Source: Bisbaumannia sp015645095
GTDB lineage: Bacteria; Pseudomonadota; Gammaproteobacteria; Pseudomonadales; Halomonadaceae
Reading direction: 5' to 3'
Length of the DNA: 64,000 nucleotides
Assembly: GCA_036871055.1 (NCBI GenBank)
Contig: CP141893.1
Span: 682,001-746,000, forward strand
Of the stretch, positions 7,765 through 15,791 are shown in pieces. Made by a program: the position numbers and the translations under genes. Under the pieces are notes generated by a model that was not told the origin of the DNA, did not search any database, and saw only the letters and a program-made list of their open reading frames with translations. Within the stretch, counting starts at the first letter, position 1. Each line of letters opens with the position of its first letter.

Positions 7765-8997
7765 ATGGGCACTTCCATCGAGATCAAGGCCGCGGATGGC
7801 AGCGGCAGCTTCAGCGGATATCTGGCCATTCCGGCCTCCGGCAGCGGCCCGGGGATCGTGCTGCTGCAGGAGATCTTCGGCGTCAATGGCACCATCCGCG
7901 AGATCGCCGATTACTACGCCGAAGAGGGCTATGTGGTGCTGGCTCCGGACCTGTTCTGGCGCCAGGAGGCCGGGGTCGAGCTCGACTACACCCCGGAGGA
8001 TTGGCAGCGCGCCTTCGGCTTCTACCAGGGCTTCGATCAGGATCGCGGCATCGAGGATATCGCCGCCGCCATCGCGGCCCTGCGTTCGCGCCCCGAGTGC
8101 AGCGGCCAAGTGGGGGCGCTGGGCTTCTGCCTGGGGGCCCGCCTGGCCTACCTGACCGCCTGTCGCTGCGACGTGGACGTGGCCGTGGGCTACTACGGCA
8201 TGGGCATCGAGAATCACCTGGACGAGGCGGCCTCGATTCGCGGCCGCCTGGTGCTGCACTTCGCCGAGCAGGACGAGTACTGTCCCGCCGCCGCCCGCCA
8301 GGATATCGAAGCCGCCCTGGGCCAGCGGGAGAACGTCGAGCTCTATCGCTATCCGGGGGTCGACCACGCCTTCGCCCGGCCCCGTTCCGAGCATTACCAC
8401 AAGCCCTCCGCGCTGATGGCCCACCAGCGCTCGGTGGCGGCCTTCCGCCAGGCGATGGGGCCCCACTACGACCTATCGGCGCTGTGGGACAAGCACTGCG
8501 AGTACGAGTTTTCCACCCGCAACGTGGACGACACCATGGCCACCATGGTCGCCGAGCCCTATGTGAACCATATCCCGACCCTGACCGGCGGGGTGGGCTA
8601 CCGGGAGCTCTATCGCTTCTACAAGCACCACTTCGTCGACAGCAACCCCGATGACACTACCCTGATTCCGCTGTCGCGAACCATCGGTGCCACCCAGATC
8701 GTCGACGAGCTGCTGTTCTGCTTTACCCACGACCGGGAGATCGACTGGCTGCTGCCGGGGATCGCTCCCACCGGCAACTACGTGGAGATCCCCCTGGTCG
8801 CCATCGTCAAGTTCCGCGGCGACAAGCTCTACCACGAGCACATCTACTGGGATCAGGCCTCGCTGCTGGTGCAGGTCGGGGTGCTCGACCCCGCCGGGCT
8901 GCCGGTGGCCGGCCGCGAGACCGCCGCCAAGCTGCTCGACGAGACCCTGCCGTCCAATGCCTTGATGCCCACCTGGGCCGATAGCGCCAACCGCTGA
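7765..8997 (+). CDS. iifA: Dienelactone-hydrolase/SnoaL-like two-domain protein (IifA-like)
   Basis: A 410-residue fusion. Residues 1 to about 235 form a dienelactone hydrolase domain with an intact triad: C122 in GFCLG, D170 in EQDEYC, H201 in GVDHAF. Residues from about 245 on form an NTF2/SnoaL-like domain (YEFSTRNVDDTMATM, VGYRELYRFYKHHF). The start at 7765 is set by AGGAGG. It heads an operon with an SDR, a StyA-type oxygenase and a flavin reductase, upstream of antABC. That order corresponds to the indole-degrading iif cluster of Acinetobacter, where IifA turns 3-hydroxyindolin-2-one into anthranilate without cofactor. Family assignment is firm; the specific role is inferred from context. 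A true dienelactone hydrolase is the alternative, but no chlorocatechol or muconate genes are nearby. Confidence 0.75.
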   Translation: MGTSIEIKAADGSGSFSGYLAIPASGSGPGIVLLQEIFGVNGTIREIADYYAEEGYVVLAPDLFWRQEAGVELDYTPEDWQRAFGFYQGFDQDRGIEDIAAAIAALRSRPECSGQVGALGFCLGARLAYLTACRCDVDVAVGYYGMGIENHLDEAASIRGRLVLHFAEQDEYCPAAARQDIEAALGQRENVELYRYPGVDHAFARPRSEHYHKPSALMAHQRSVAAFRQAMGPHYDLSALWDKHCEYEFSTRNVDDTMATMVAEPYVNHIPTLTGGVGYRELYRFYKHHFVDSNPDDTTLIPLSRTIGATQIVDELLFCFTHDREIDWLLPGIAPTGNYVEIPLVAIVKFRGDKLYHEHIYWDQASLLVQVGVLDPAGLPVAGRETAAKLLDETLPSNALMPTWADSANR

Positions 8998-9016
8998 GGG
9001 AAGGGAGGAGCGTCTC

Positions 9017-9805
9017 ATGGAATCACTGCACAAGCGCAGCGTCATCATCACCGGCGGAGCCACCCTGATCGGCCAGGCCCTGGCCGAGGCCTTCGTGGCG
9101 GCGGGCAGCCAGGTCGCCATCCTCGATATCGATGCGGCGGCCGGGGCGGCCCTGGCCGACCGGCTGGGGCCGGGGGCGCGTTTCATCGCCACCGACATCA
9201 CCCGGGACGACCAGCTCCAGGCGGCGGTGGCGCGGGTCGAGGCGGAGGTGGGCGGGATCGACATCCTGGTCAACCTGGCCTGCAGCTACCTGGACGATGG
9301 CCTGGCCTCGTCCCGGGCCGACTGGCTGACGGCGCTGGACATCAACCTGGTCAGCGCGGTCATGGCCGCCAAGGCCGTGCACCCGGCCCTGCGCCGTCGC
9401 GGGGGCGGCGTGATCATCAACTTCAGCAGCATCTCGGCCGAGGTCGCCCAGACCGGGCGCTGGCTCTACCCGGCCAGCAAGGCGGCGATGCGCCAGCTGA
9501 CCCGCAGCATGGCCCTCGACCTGGCCGAGGCGGGCATCCGCGTCAATTCGGTATCGCCGGGCTGGACCTGGTCGCGGCTGATCGAAGAGGTCAGCGGCGG
9601 CGACCGGGCGCGTACCGACCGGGTGGCGGGGGACTTTCATATGCTCGGCCGCGCCGGGGACCCGGAGGAGGTCGCCCAGGTGGTGCTCTTCCTCTGCTCC
9701 GACCGGGCCAGCTTCGTCACCGGCGCCGACTACGCCGTGGATGGCGGCTACTCGGCGCTGGGCCCGGAGCAGCGAGTGCCGGCAATCCCGCGGCTCGCCG
9801 GCTGA
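9017..9805 (+). CDS. iifB: Short-chain dehydrogenase/reductase (IifB-like, indole-dihydrodiol dehydrogenase candidate)
   Basis: A 262-residue classical SDR. The nucleotide-binding motif is TGGATLIG (residues 12-19), D39 in LDIDA follows the second strand, and the catalytic residues are S138, Y151 and K155 (YPASK). The usual NNAG is NLAC here. A strong AGGGAGGAG precedes the ATG at 9017. Lying between the DLH-like gene and the indole-oxygenase-like gene, it fits the enzyme that oxidises indole-2,3-dihydrodiol to 3-hydroxyindolin-2-one. That reaction is transferred from the iif system and not proven here. Confidence 0.8.
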   Translation: MESLHKRSVIITGGATLIGQALAEAFVAAGSQVAILDIDAAAGAALADRLGPGARFIATDITRDDQLQAAVARVEAEVGGIDILVNLACSYLDDGLASSRADWLTALDINLVSAVMAAKAVHPALRRRGGGVIINFSSISAEVAQTGRWLYPASKAAMRQLTRSMALDLAEAGIRVNSVSPGWTWSRLIEEVSGGDRARTDRVAGDFHMLGRAGDPEEVAQVVLFLCSDRASFVTGADYAVDGGYSALGPEQRVPAIPRLAG

Positions 9806-9830
9806 TTTCACCGAGGCCTCTGGCCATCAC

Positions 9831-9839
9831 AACAACAAC
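9831..9839 (+). promoter_or_regulatory. CA-type motif (AACAACAAC) before iifC
   Basis: AACAACAAC lies 16 bases upstream of the ATG at 9856, just before the GGGGAG ribosome binding site (9844-9849). It has the same sequence and spacing as at iifA, as for Hfq/Crc-type translational control. Confidence 0.5.
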
Positions 9840-9855
9840 CGATGGGGAGATTCCC

Positions 9856-11097
9856 ATGACCCGACGCATTGCTATCGTAGGGGCCGGTCAGTCCGGCCTG
9901 CAGACCGGCATCGGCCTGCTCAAGAGCGGTTACCAGGTGACCCTGCTCTCCAACCGTACCGGTGAACAGATCCGCCAGGGGCGGGTGATGTCGAGCCAGT
10001 GCATGTTCGATCAGGCGCTGCAGACCGAGCGCGACCTGGGGCTGAACTTCTGGGAGGACGAGTGCCCGCCGGTGGAGGGCATCGGCATGACGGTGCCCCA
10101 CCCGGAGCGGGCCGGCGCCAAGCTGATCGACTGGGCCGCGCCCCTGGAGCGCTACGCCCAGTCGGTGGATCAGCGCCTCAAGATGCCGGTCTGGATGGAA
10201 GCGTTCGAGCGCCTGGGGGGCGAGCTGGTGATTCGCGACGCCGGCATCGAGGAGCTGGAAGAACTGGCCGCCAGCCACGACCTGGTGCTGGTGGCCGCGG
10301 GCAAGGGCGATATCGTGCGGCTCTTCGAGCGCGATGCCGAGCGGTCGCGCTTCGACAAGCCCCAGCGGGCCCTGGCCCTCACCTATGTGCAGGGCATGAC
10401 GCCCCGGGAGGACTTCTCCCGGGTGGCCTTCAACCTGATCCCCGGCGTCGGCGAATACTTCGTCTTCCCGTCCCTGACCCTCAACGGCCCCTGCGAGATC
10501 ATGGTCTTCGAAGGGGTGCCCGGTGGGCCCATGGACTGCTGGCAGGAGGTCACCACCCCCGAGCAGCACCTGGCCAAGAGCCTGGAGCTGCTGCGCACCT
10601 ATGCGCCCTGGGAAGCGGCGCGCTGCCAGGACGTGCAGCTCACCGACGACAACGGCATCCTCGCCGGGCGCTTCCCGCCCACGGTGCGCAAGCCGGTGGC
10701 GACCCTGCCGTCGGGGCGCCAGGTGCTGGGCATCGCCGATGCCCTGGTGGTCAATGACCCCATCACCGGTCAGGGCTCCAACAACGGCGCCAAGTGCAGC
10801 CGCGTCTACCTGGACGCCATCCTGGCCCGGGGTGATGCTCCCTTCGATCGGGCCTGGATGGAGGCCACCTTCGAGTCCTACTGGCGCTATGCCAAGGACG
10901 TGGTGAGCTGGACCAACAGCCTTCTGCTGCCGCCTGCCGAGCACATCCTCGAGCTACTGGACGCCGCCCAGCATGCCCCGGAGCTGGCCTCGATGCTGGC
11001 CAACGGCTTCGATAACCCCCCCGACTACCTGCCCTGGTGGCTCGATGCCAAGGCCTGCCGCCACCTGATCAACGAACAGCTCAAGCTGGAGGCCTGA
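9856..11097 (+). CDS. iifC: FAD-dependent indole/styrene monooxygenase, StyA family (IifC-like)
   Basis: A 413-residue flavoprotein, close to StyA length. It opens with the FAD-binding Rossmann motif IAIVGAGQSGLQTGIGLL. The second conserved region, VLVAAGKGDIVRLFERD, and FDKPQRALAL are typical StyA-family blocks. NDPITGQGSNNGAKCSRVYLDAIL near the C-terminal end corresponds to the flavin-contacting DPVLGQGAN segment of StyA. Such enzymes take reduced FAD from a separate reductase (the next gene) and epoxidise or dihydroxylate styrene or indole. Neighbouring antABC argues for indole. A red or blue pigment (indigo) is a usual side product of this family. Confidence 0.85.
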   Translation: MTRRIAIVGAGQSGLQTGIGLLKSGYQVTLLSNRTGEQIRQGRVMSSQCMFDQALQTERDLGLNFWEDECPPVEGIGMTVPHPERAGAKLIDWAAPLERYAQSVDQRLKMPVWMEAFERLGGELVIRDAGIEELEELAASHDLVLVAAGKGDIVRLFERDAERSRFDKPQRALALTYVQGMTPREDFSRVAFNLIPGVGEYFVFPSLTLNGPCEIMVFEGVPGGPMDCWQEVTTPEQHLAKSLELLRTYAPWEAARCQDVQLTDDNGILAGRFPPTVRKPVATLPSGRQVLGIADALVVNDPITGQGSNNGAKCSRVYLDAILARGDAPFDRAWMEATFESYWRYAKDVVSWTNSLLLPPAEHILELLDAAQHAPELASMLANGFDNPPDYLPWWLDAKACRHLINEQLKLEA

Positions 11098-11099
11098 TC

Positions 11100-11621
11100 A
11101 TGACTACCCTGACCGCATCCAAGCCGGCCGTGGCGGTTGGCGCCGAGGCCCTGGACCCCCGGGCCCTGCGCCAGACCCTGGGCCATTTCGCCACCGGCGT
11201 GACCGTGGTGACCACGACGGGGGAGGGCGGCGAGCCCATCGGCATCACCGCCAACTCCTTCTCTTCGCTCTCCCTGGATCCGCCTTTGATCCTGTGGAGC
11301 CTGGGCGTGCAGTCGCCCAGCCTTGCCGCCTTCGCCGAGGGGCGCCACTTCGCGGTGAATATCCTCGCCGCCCAGCAGGAGGCGCTGGCCATGCAGTTCG
11401 CCCGCCCCGCCGAGGACAAGTTTGCCGGCGTCGCGGTGCAGACCAGTGCCGAGGGGGTGCCGCTGCTGGCGGATAGCCTGGCGCGCCTGGAGTGCCGCGT
11501 CGAGTTCACTCGCCTGGCCGGGGATCATCTGCTGATCGTCGGACGGGTGCTGCGCTTCGCCAGCGAGGCGGGCGAGCCGCTGCTCTTCTACCAGGGGGGC
11601 TTTCAGCGCCTCTGCGCCTGA
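11100..11621 (+). CDS. iifD: NAD(P)H:flavin oxidoreductase partner of the indole oxygenase (IifD/StyB-like)
   Basis: A 173-residue flavin reductase-like protein that supplies reduced FAD to the monooxygenase encoded just before it. The core LRQTLGHFATGVTVVTT, then GITANSFSSLSLDPPLILWSL and RHFAVNILAAQQEALAMQFA, are the standard motifs of the HpaC/StyB-type fold. The ATG at 11100 lies 2 bases after the iifC stop; the longer open frame overlaps iifC. Co-translation ensures stoichiometry with the oxygenase. Confidence 0.88.
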   Translation: MTTLTASKPAVAVGAEALDPRALRQTLGHFATGVTVVTTTGEGGEPIGITANSFSSLSLDPPLILWSLGVQSPSLAAFAEGRHFAVNILAAQQEALAMQFARPAEDKFAGVAVQTSAEGVPLLADSLARLECRVEFTRLAGDHLLIVGRVLRFASEAGEPLLFYQGGFQRLCA

Positions 11622-11631
11622 GCCTGCCCGC

Positions 11632-11653
11632 CCCGGGGCCGTCCGGCCCCGGG
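11632..11653 (+). terminator. GC-rich hairpin after the flavin reductase gene
   Basis: A 9-bp stem (CCCGGGGCC / GGCCCCGGG) with a GTCC loop lies between the reductase gene and the outer-membrane protein gene. Without a T-run it may only attenuate read-through. Confidence 0.5.
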
Positions 11654-11657
11654 CCAT

Positions 11658-11667
11658 AACAACAACA
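11658..11667 (+). promoter_or_regulatory. CA-type motif (AACAACAACA) before the channel gene
   Basis: AACAACAACA ends 18 bases upstream of the ATG at 11686, the same arrangement as before iifA and iifC. It could allow post-transcriptional repression of uptake together with catabolism. Confidence 0.5.
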
Positions 11668-11685
11668 GCCATGTGAGATCATCCG

Positions 11686-12573
11686 ATGAAAGGAACTGCA
11701 CTGCGAGGCGGGATCGCCGGCCTGGCCCTGCTGGCCGCGGCCTCGGCCCAGGCCACCGAGGGGGGCGGGTCGAGCTACCCCATGGGGGCCGAAAACTTCC
11801 TGATGGGGGCCCTGCCGTCGCCGGGCGTCTATCCGCTGCTCTACGCCAACCACTATGCCGCCGATGCGTTCCGCGACGGCCAGGGGAATCGCCTGCCCAT
11901 CGACTTCCGGCTCAGGGCCAATGTGCTGGCGCCGCGCCTGCTCTGGGTCACCGAGCAGACCCTGTGGGGCGGTCAACTGGCCTTCGCCGGCCTCTTTCCG
12001 CTGGTCGACCTGGATGTCACCGTCAATGGCCAGCACGATAGTGCGCGGGGCCTGGGGGATATCGACCTGACCATGGCCCTGGCCTATCACCATAGCCCTC
12101 ACCTGCATAGCGCCGTGGGGGTCGACCTCTTCGTGCCCACCGGCAGCTTCGATGCCGGCCGCCTGGCCAATCTCGGTCGCAACTACTGGACCGTGCAGGG
12201 AGTCTATGCGCTCTCCCGGGTCGACCCCGAGGGGCTCAACTGGGATCTCAAGGTGATGTATGACTACAACTTCGAGAACAGCGACACCCACTACCAGTCG
12301 GGCCAGGAGCTGCATGCCGACTACGCCCTGGGCTATGCGCTGCGCCCCAATTGGGTCGCGGGGGTGGGGGGCTACGCCTACCGGCAGGTCACCGATGATC
12401 GCCTCAACGGGGTCGAGATCGGCAATCGCGGCCGGGCCTTCGCCATTGGCCCGTCGCTGAAGTGGGACAACGGCCAGGGCGCCTTCGTGACCCTCAAGTA
12501 TGAGCGGGAGTTCGCCGTCCAGAATCGCCCCCAGGGGGATTCCCTGTGGCTCAAGGCGAGCCTGCCGTTCTGA
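11686..12573 (+). CDS. Outer-membrane channel of the SphA/phenol-meta-pathway family
   Basis: A 295-residue protein with a Sec signal peptide (MKGTALRGGIAGLALLAAASAQA). The mature part is rich in alternating aromatic/hydrophobic beta strands (LDVTVNGQHDSARGLGDIDL, HSAVGVDLFVPTG, KYEREFAVQN) and ends in F (KASLPF), as outer-membrane barrels do. The GLGDIDLTMALAYHH pattern is that of the Phenol_MetA_deg/SphA family, often encoded with aromatic degradation genes and thought to pass hydrophobic substrates. As the last gene of the iif-type operon it would admit indole or a related compound (inference). A strong terminator follows. Confidence 0.78.
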   Translation: MKGTALRGGIAGLALLAAASAQATEGGGSSYPMGAENFLMGALPSPGVYPLLYANHYAADAFRDGQGNRLPIDFRLRANVLAPRLLWVTEQTLWGGQLAFAGLFPLVDLDVTVNGQHDSARGLGDIDLTMALAYHHSPHLHSAVGVDLFVPTGSFDAGRLANLGRNYWTVQGVYALSRVDPEGLNWDLKVMYDYNFENSDTHYQSGQELHADYALGYALRPNWVAGVGGYAYRQVTDDRLNGVEIGNRGRAFAIGPSLKWDNGQGAFVTLKYEREFAVQNRPQGDSLWLKASLPF

Positions 12574-12597
12574 TTCAGTCAGTGCATATCTTTCGAA

Positions 12598-12633
12598 AAA
12601 GGCACCGTTCGCCCCGGCGACGGTGCCTTTCTC
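12598..12633 (+). terminator. Rho-independent terminator of the iif-type operon
   Basis: AAAGGCACCG pairs with CGGTGCCTTT, extended inward by TCGCC/GGCGA with one bulged T, and is followed by CTCTTT. It separates the iif-type operon from antABC. Confidence 0.85.
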
Positions 12634-12706
12634 TTTGGTCGTATGGGTTCTTTAAAGATGTTAACTATCAGTGGGTTATATGCCCGCTCCGGGGGTGGAG
12701 AAAAAG

Positions 12707-12735
12707 TGCATAGCGTTCCTCCAAGAACTGCATAG
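12707..12735 (+). promoter_or_regulatory. Direct repeat TGCATAG in the antA promoter (candidate AntR site)
   Basis: TGCATAG occurs at 12707-12713 and again at 12729-12735, 22 bp apart, 65-93 bases before antA. The TGCA half resembles XylS/BenR-type sites, but the GGNTA half is not conserved. The spacing suits an AraC-family dimer. This is a weaker case than the iif promoter. Confidence 0.4.
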
Positions 12736-12799
12736 TGAGCCCTGGGGAAGGGCGCCTAAGGTGAGTCGTACCAAAACAGCAACAAGACGGTAACGACCG

Positions 12800-14188
12800 A
12801 TGACAGCATATCGCTCCCTCCCCGAATGGCAGGCGTTCATCGAGAAGTGCATCGATTTCCGCCCCGATAACGGCGTCTATCGTGTCTCCCGTGACATGTT
12901 CACCGATCAGGCCCTCTTCGATCTCGAAATGGAACTGATCTTCGAAAAGCAGTGGATCTTTGCCTGCCACGAGAGCCAGATCCCGAACAACAACGACTTC
13001 ATCACCATGCAGGCCGGCCGCCAGCCGATGATCATCACCCGCGACGGCAAGGGCGAGCTGCGCGCGCTGGCCAACACCTGCCAGCACCGCGGCGCCACCC
13101 TGACCCGGGTCGGCAAGGGCAACCAGTCCACCTTCACCTGCCCGTTCCACGCCTGGTGCTACAAGTCCGACGGCCGCCTGGTCAAGGTCAAGGCGCCGAG
13201 CGAATACCCCGCCGACTTCGACAAGGCCAGCCGTGGCCTGAGCCAGGCGCGCATCGAAAGCTACCGTGGCTTCGTCTTCATCAGCCTGGACACCGAGTCC
13301 AGCGTCGGCCTCGAGGAATTCCTCGGCGACACCAAGCTGTTCTTCGACATGATGGTGGAGCAGGCGGAAGACGGTGAGCTGGAGGTGCTGCCCGGCGAGT
13401 CCCGCTACACCTTCAACGCCAACTGGAAGCTGCAGAACGAGAACGGCCTGGACGGTTATCACGTCAGCACCGTCCACTACAACTACGTCTCCACCGTGCA
13501 GCATCGCCGCGAGCTGGAGGCCCAGAAGCACGGCAGCGGCGGCGATACCCTCGACTACAGCAAGCTGGGCGCCGGCGACAAGGACACCGATGACGGCTGG
13601 TTCTCCTTCACCAACGGTCACAGCCTGCTGTTCAGCGACATGCCCAACCCCCAGGTGCGCCCCGGCTATGCCGCGGTGATGCCGCGCCTGCTGGAGCAGC
13701 ACCCCCAGGAGCGCGCCGAGTGGACCATGCACCGCCTGCGCAACCTGAACATCTACCCCAGCCTCTTCTTCATGGACCAGATCAGCTCCCAGCTGCGCAT
13801 CGTGCGCCCGGTGGCCTGGAACAAGACCGAGGTAATCAGCCTCTGCCTGGGCGTGAAGGGCGAGTCCGACGCCGACCGCGAGAACCGCATTCGCCAGTTC
13901 GAGGACTTCTTCAATGTCTCCGGCATGGGCACCCCCGATGACCTGGTGGAGTTCCGCGAGCAGCAGCGCGGCTTCGAGGCGCGGGCCACCGAGTGGAACG
14001 ACATCTCCCGGGGCCATGAGCACTGGCAGTACGCCGAGACCCACAACAGCCAGGTGCTGGGTATCCAGCCGGTGATCACCGGTACCGAGTTCACTCACGA
14101 GGGCCTCTACGTCAACCAGCACGGCACCTGGCAGCGCCTGCTGCTCGAGGGCCTCGAGAAGAAAGCACTCAAGCTCCAGGAGGTGTAA
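12800..14188 (+). CDS. antA: Anthranilate 1,2-dioxygenase large (alpha) subunit
   Basis: Terminal oxygenase subunit that dihydroxylates and deaminates/decarboxylates anthranilate to catechol. The product has 462 residues. The Rieske [2Fe-2S] ligands are C94, H96, C114 and H117 (CQHRGATL ... CPFHAWC). The mononuclear iron site has the bridging D218 with H221 and H226 (NGLDGYHVSTVH). Blocks such as IPNNNDFIT and DTLDYSKLGAGDKDTDDGWF match AntA more than BenA. antB and antC follow at 3 and 19 bases. Benzoate dioxygenase is the main alternative, but two anthranilate-producing routes in the same window favour AntA. Confidence 0.9.
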   Translation: MTAYRSLPEWQAFIEKCIDFRPDNGVYRVSRDMFTDQALFDLEMELIFEKQWIFACHESQIPNNNDFITMQAGRQPMIITRDGKGELRALANTCQHRGATLTRVGKGNQSTFTCPFHAWCYKSDGRLVKVKAPSEYPADFDKASRGLSQARIESYRGFVFISLDTESSVGLEEFLGDTKLFFDMMVEQAEDGELEVLPGESRYTFNANWKLQNENGLDGYHVSTVHYNYVSTVQHRRELEAQKHGSGGDTLDYSKLGAGDKDTDDGWFSFTNGHSLLFSDMPNPQVRPGYAAVMPRLLEQHPQERAEWTMHRLRNLNIYPSLFFMDQISSQLRIVRPVAWNKTEVISLCLGVKGESDADRENRIRQFEDFFNVSGMGTPDDLVEFREQQRGFEARATEWNDISRGHEHWQYAETHNSQVLGIQPVITGTEFTHEGLYVNQHGTWQRLLLEGLEKKALKLQEV

Positions 14189-14191
14189 GTC

Positions 14192-14677
14192 ATGAGCCAG
14201 CAGCAAGCCATCGAGCAGTTCCTCTATCGGGTCGCCGAGTATTGCGACAACCAGGAGTGGGACGCCTACCTCGAGCAGTTCGCCCCGGAGTGCGAGTTCC
14301 ATATTCCCCAGTGGAAGGGCGAGCACGAGGTCACCAGCGACCCCAAGCGCGAGATGTCGCTGATGTACTACGCCGATCGCACCGGCATCGAGGATCGTAT
14401 CTTCCGTCTGCGCACCGGCAAGTCCGCGGCCTCCACGCCGATGCCGCGCACCCTGCACCTGATCAATAACGTACGCCTGGCGACCCGCGAGGATGGCCAG
14501 GTGCAGGTTAAGGTGAACTGGGTGACCCACTTCCATCGCTTCGGCGAGAGCGGCCACTTCTTCGGCACCGCCGACTACACCCTGCGCGGCGACGGCGACG
14601 ACTGGAAGATCACCCGCAAGCACACCGTGCTGCTCAACGACAAGATCGATTCCGTCCTGGATTTCTACCACGTCTGA
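14192..14677 (+). CDS. antB: Anthranilate 1,2-dioxygenase small (beta) subunit
   Basis: Structural beta subunit of the dioxygenase hexamer, 161 residues, with the NTF2-like fold of ring-hydroxylating dioxygenase small subunits. It opens with QQAIEQFLYRVAEYCDNQEWDAYLEQFA and has the conserved RMFRLRTGKSAAS-like segment (EDRIFRLRTGKSAAST) and VNWVTHFHRFGES. The start ATG lies 3 bases after the antA stop and follows AGGAGG, so it is tightly coupled to antA. Confidence 0.9.
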   Translation: MSQQQAIEQFLYRVAEYCDNQEWDAYLEQFAPECEFHIPQWKGEHEVTSDPKREMSLMYYADRTGIEDRIFRLRTGKSAASTPMPRTLHLINNVRLATREDGQVQVKVNWVTHFHRFGESGHFFGTADYTLRGDGDDWKITRKHTVLLNDKIDSVLDFYHV

Positions 14678-14696
14678 TTGCGCTGGAGGGCGAGTC

Positions 14697-15713
14697 ATGC
14701 ACAACACAGCCGCCATCGTCTTTCGGGACGGCACCACCCGCTTCGTCAAGGTCGACGCCAACGAGCTGCTGATGGACGCCGCGCAGCGCCACGGGGTCAA
14801 CCTGCCGGTGGATTGCCGGGAAGGGGTCTGCGGGACCTGCCGCTGCCTGCGCGAGTCCGGCGAGGTCGAGGTCGAGTACATCGACGAGGAGGCCCTGACC
14901 GAGGAGGAGATCGCCGACGGGCATGTGCTGGCCTGCCAGACTCGCCTGCGCTCCAGTCAGGCCTCCTTCTACTTCGATATCGACTCCACGGTCTGCAGCG
15001 TGGCCACCGAGGTGCACGACGGCACCGTCACTGCCGTGGAGGCGGTCTCCGACGGCGCCGCCATCCTCGAGATCACCCTCGACGACCCGGCCCAGGCCCT
15101 GCCTTATCTGCCCGGCCAGTATGCGCGGATCGAGGTGCCGGGCTCCGATGAGTGGCGCGCCTACTCCTTCGCCACCGCGGCGGTGAAAGAGGGCAAGCTG
15201 CGCTTCTTGATTCGCCTGCTGCCCAGCGGGGTGATGAGCGATTACCTGCGCGACCGGGCCAAGGTGGGCGATGCCATCTCCCTGGAAGCGCCCCTGGGCG
15301 CCTTCTATCTGCGCGAGGTGCAGGCCCCGCTGCTGATGGTGGCCGGCGGTACCGGCCTCTCCGCCTTCCTCGGCATGCTCGAGGAGCTGGCCGAGAAGGG
15401 CGAGTGCACCCAGCCGATTCGCCTCGCCTATGGGGTGACCCAGGAGCAGGACCTGAGCGAGCTCGATCGCCTCGAGGCCTTTACCCGCACCCTTCCCGAC
15501 TTCGCCTTCGACACCGTGGTGATGAATCCCTCGGAGGCGTGGCAGGGCAACAAGGGGGTGGTCTGCGATCTCTTCGACCTCGACTTCCTGGCCCGGCCCT
15601 TCGATGCCTACCTGTGCGGGCCGCCGCCGATGATCGAGGCCACCAAGCAGTGGCTCGCCGAGCGCGAGGTGGGCGAGCACCGCGTCTTCTTCGAGAAATT
15701 CGTTTCCAGTTGA
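14697..15713 (+). CDS. antC: Anthranilate 1,2-dioxygenase electron-transfer reductase
   Basis: A 338-residue reductase that passes electrons from NADH to the AntAB oxygenase. Residues 1-90 form a plant-type [2Fe-2S] ferredoxin with C40, C45, C48 and C80 (CREGVCGTC ... LACQTR). Next is the FAD-binding domain with RAYSFATA, then an NAD-binding domain with MVAGGTGLSAFLGML and YLCGPPPMIEAT near the C-terminal end. This domain order is that of BenC/AntC. It is followed by catA in the same direction. Confidence 0.9.
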   Translation: MHNTAAIVFRDGTTRFVKVDANELLMDAAQRHGVNLPVDCREGVCGTCRCLRESGEVEVEYIDEEALTEEEIADGHVLACQTRLRSSQASFYFDIDSTVCSVATEVHDGTVTAVEAVSDGAAILEITLDDPAQALPYLPGQYARIEVPGSDEWRAYSFATAAVKEGKLRFLIRLLPSGVMSDYLRDRAKVGDAISLEAPLGAFYLREVQAPLLMVAGGTGLSAFLGMLEELAEKGECTQPIRLAYGVTQEQDLSELDRLEAFTRTLPDFAFDTVVMNPSEAWQGNKGVVCDLFDLDFLARPFDAYLCGPPPMIEATKQWLAEREVGEHRVFFEKFVSS

Positions 15714-15734
15714 GGCCCTGGGCCTATCAGGGCC
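15714..15734 (+). terminator. Small hairpin between antC and catA
   Basis: GGCCCTG (15714-15720) pairs with CAGGGCC (15728-15734) around a 7-base loop directly after the antC stop. It may adjust catA expression relative to antABC. No T-run is present. Confidence 0.4.
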
Positions 15735-15791
15735 CCAGTACCGGCCCGGGTGGCCACCTCCGTCCCAAGAATGACAACGAGAGACTTGACC

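Noticed and set aside
7765..8997. Chlorocatechol-pathway dienelactone hydrolase
   Set aside because: No chloromuconate cycloisomerase, maleylacetate reductase or chlorocatechol dioxygenase is present, and the extra SnoaL-like domain is not typical of that enzyme.
12668..14881. A 737-codon open frame antisense to antA/antB
   Set aside because: Low-complexity composition (Val/Gly/Leu/Ala-rich), no recognisable motif, and full overlap with clear antA and antB reading. Such frames are expected in very GC-rich DNA.
12800..15713. Benzoate dioxygenase (benABC) as the identity of the dioxygenase
   Set aside because: Close family, but no benD follows, AntA-like blocks are present, and both iif-type and kynurenine genes next to it produce anthranilate. 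It remains the alternative if tests fail.
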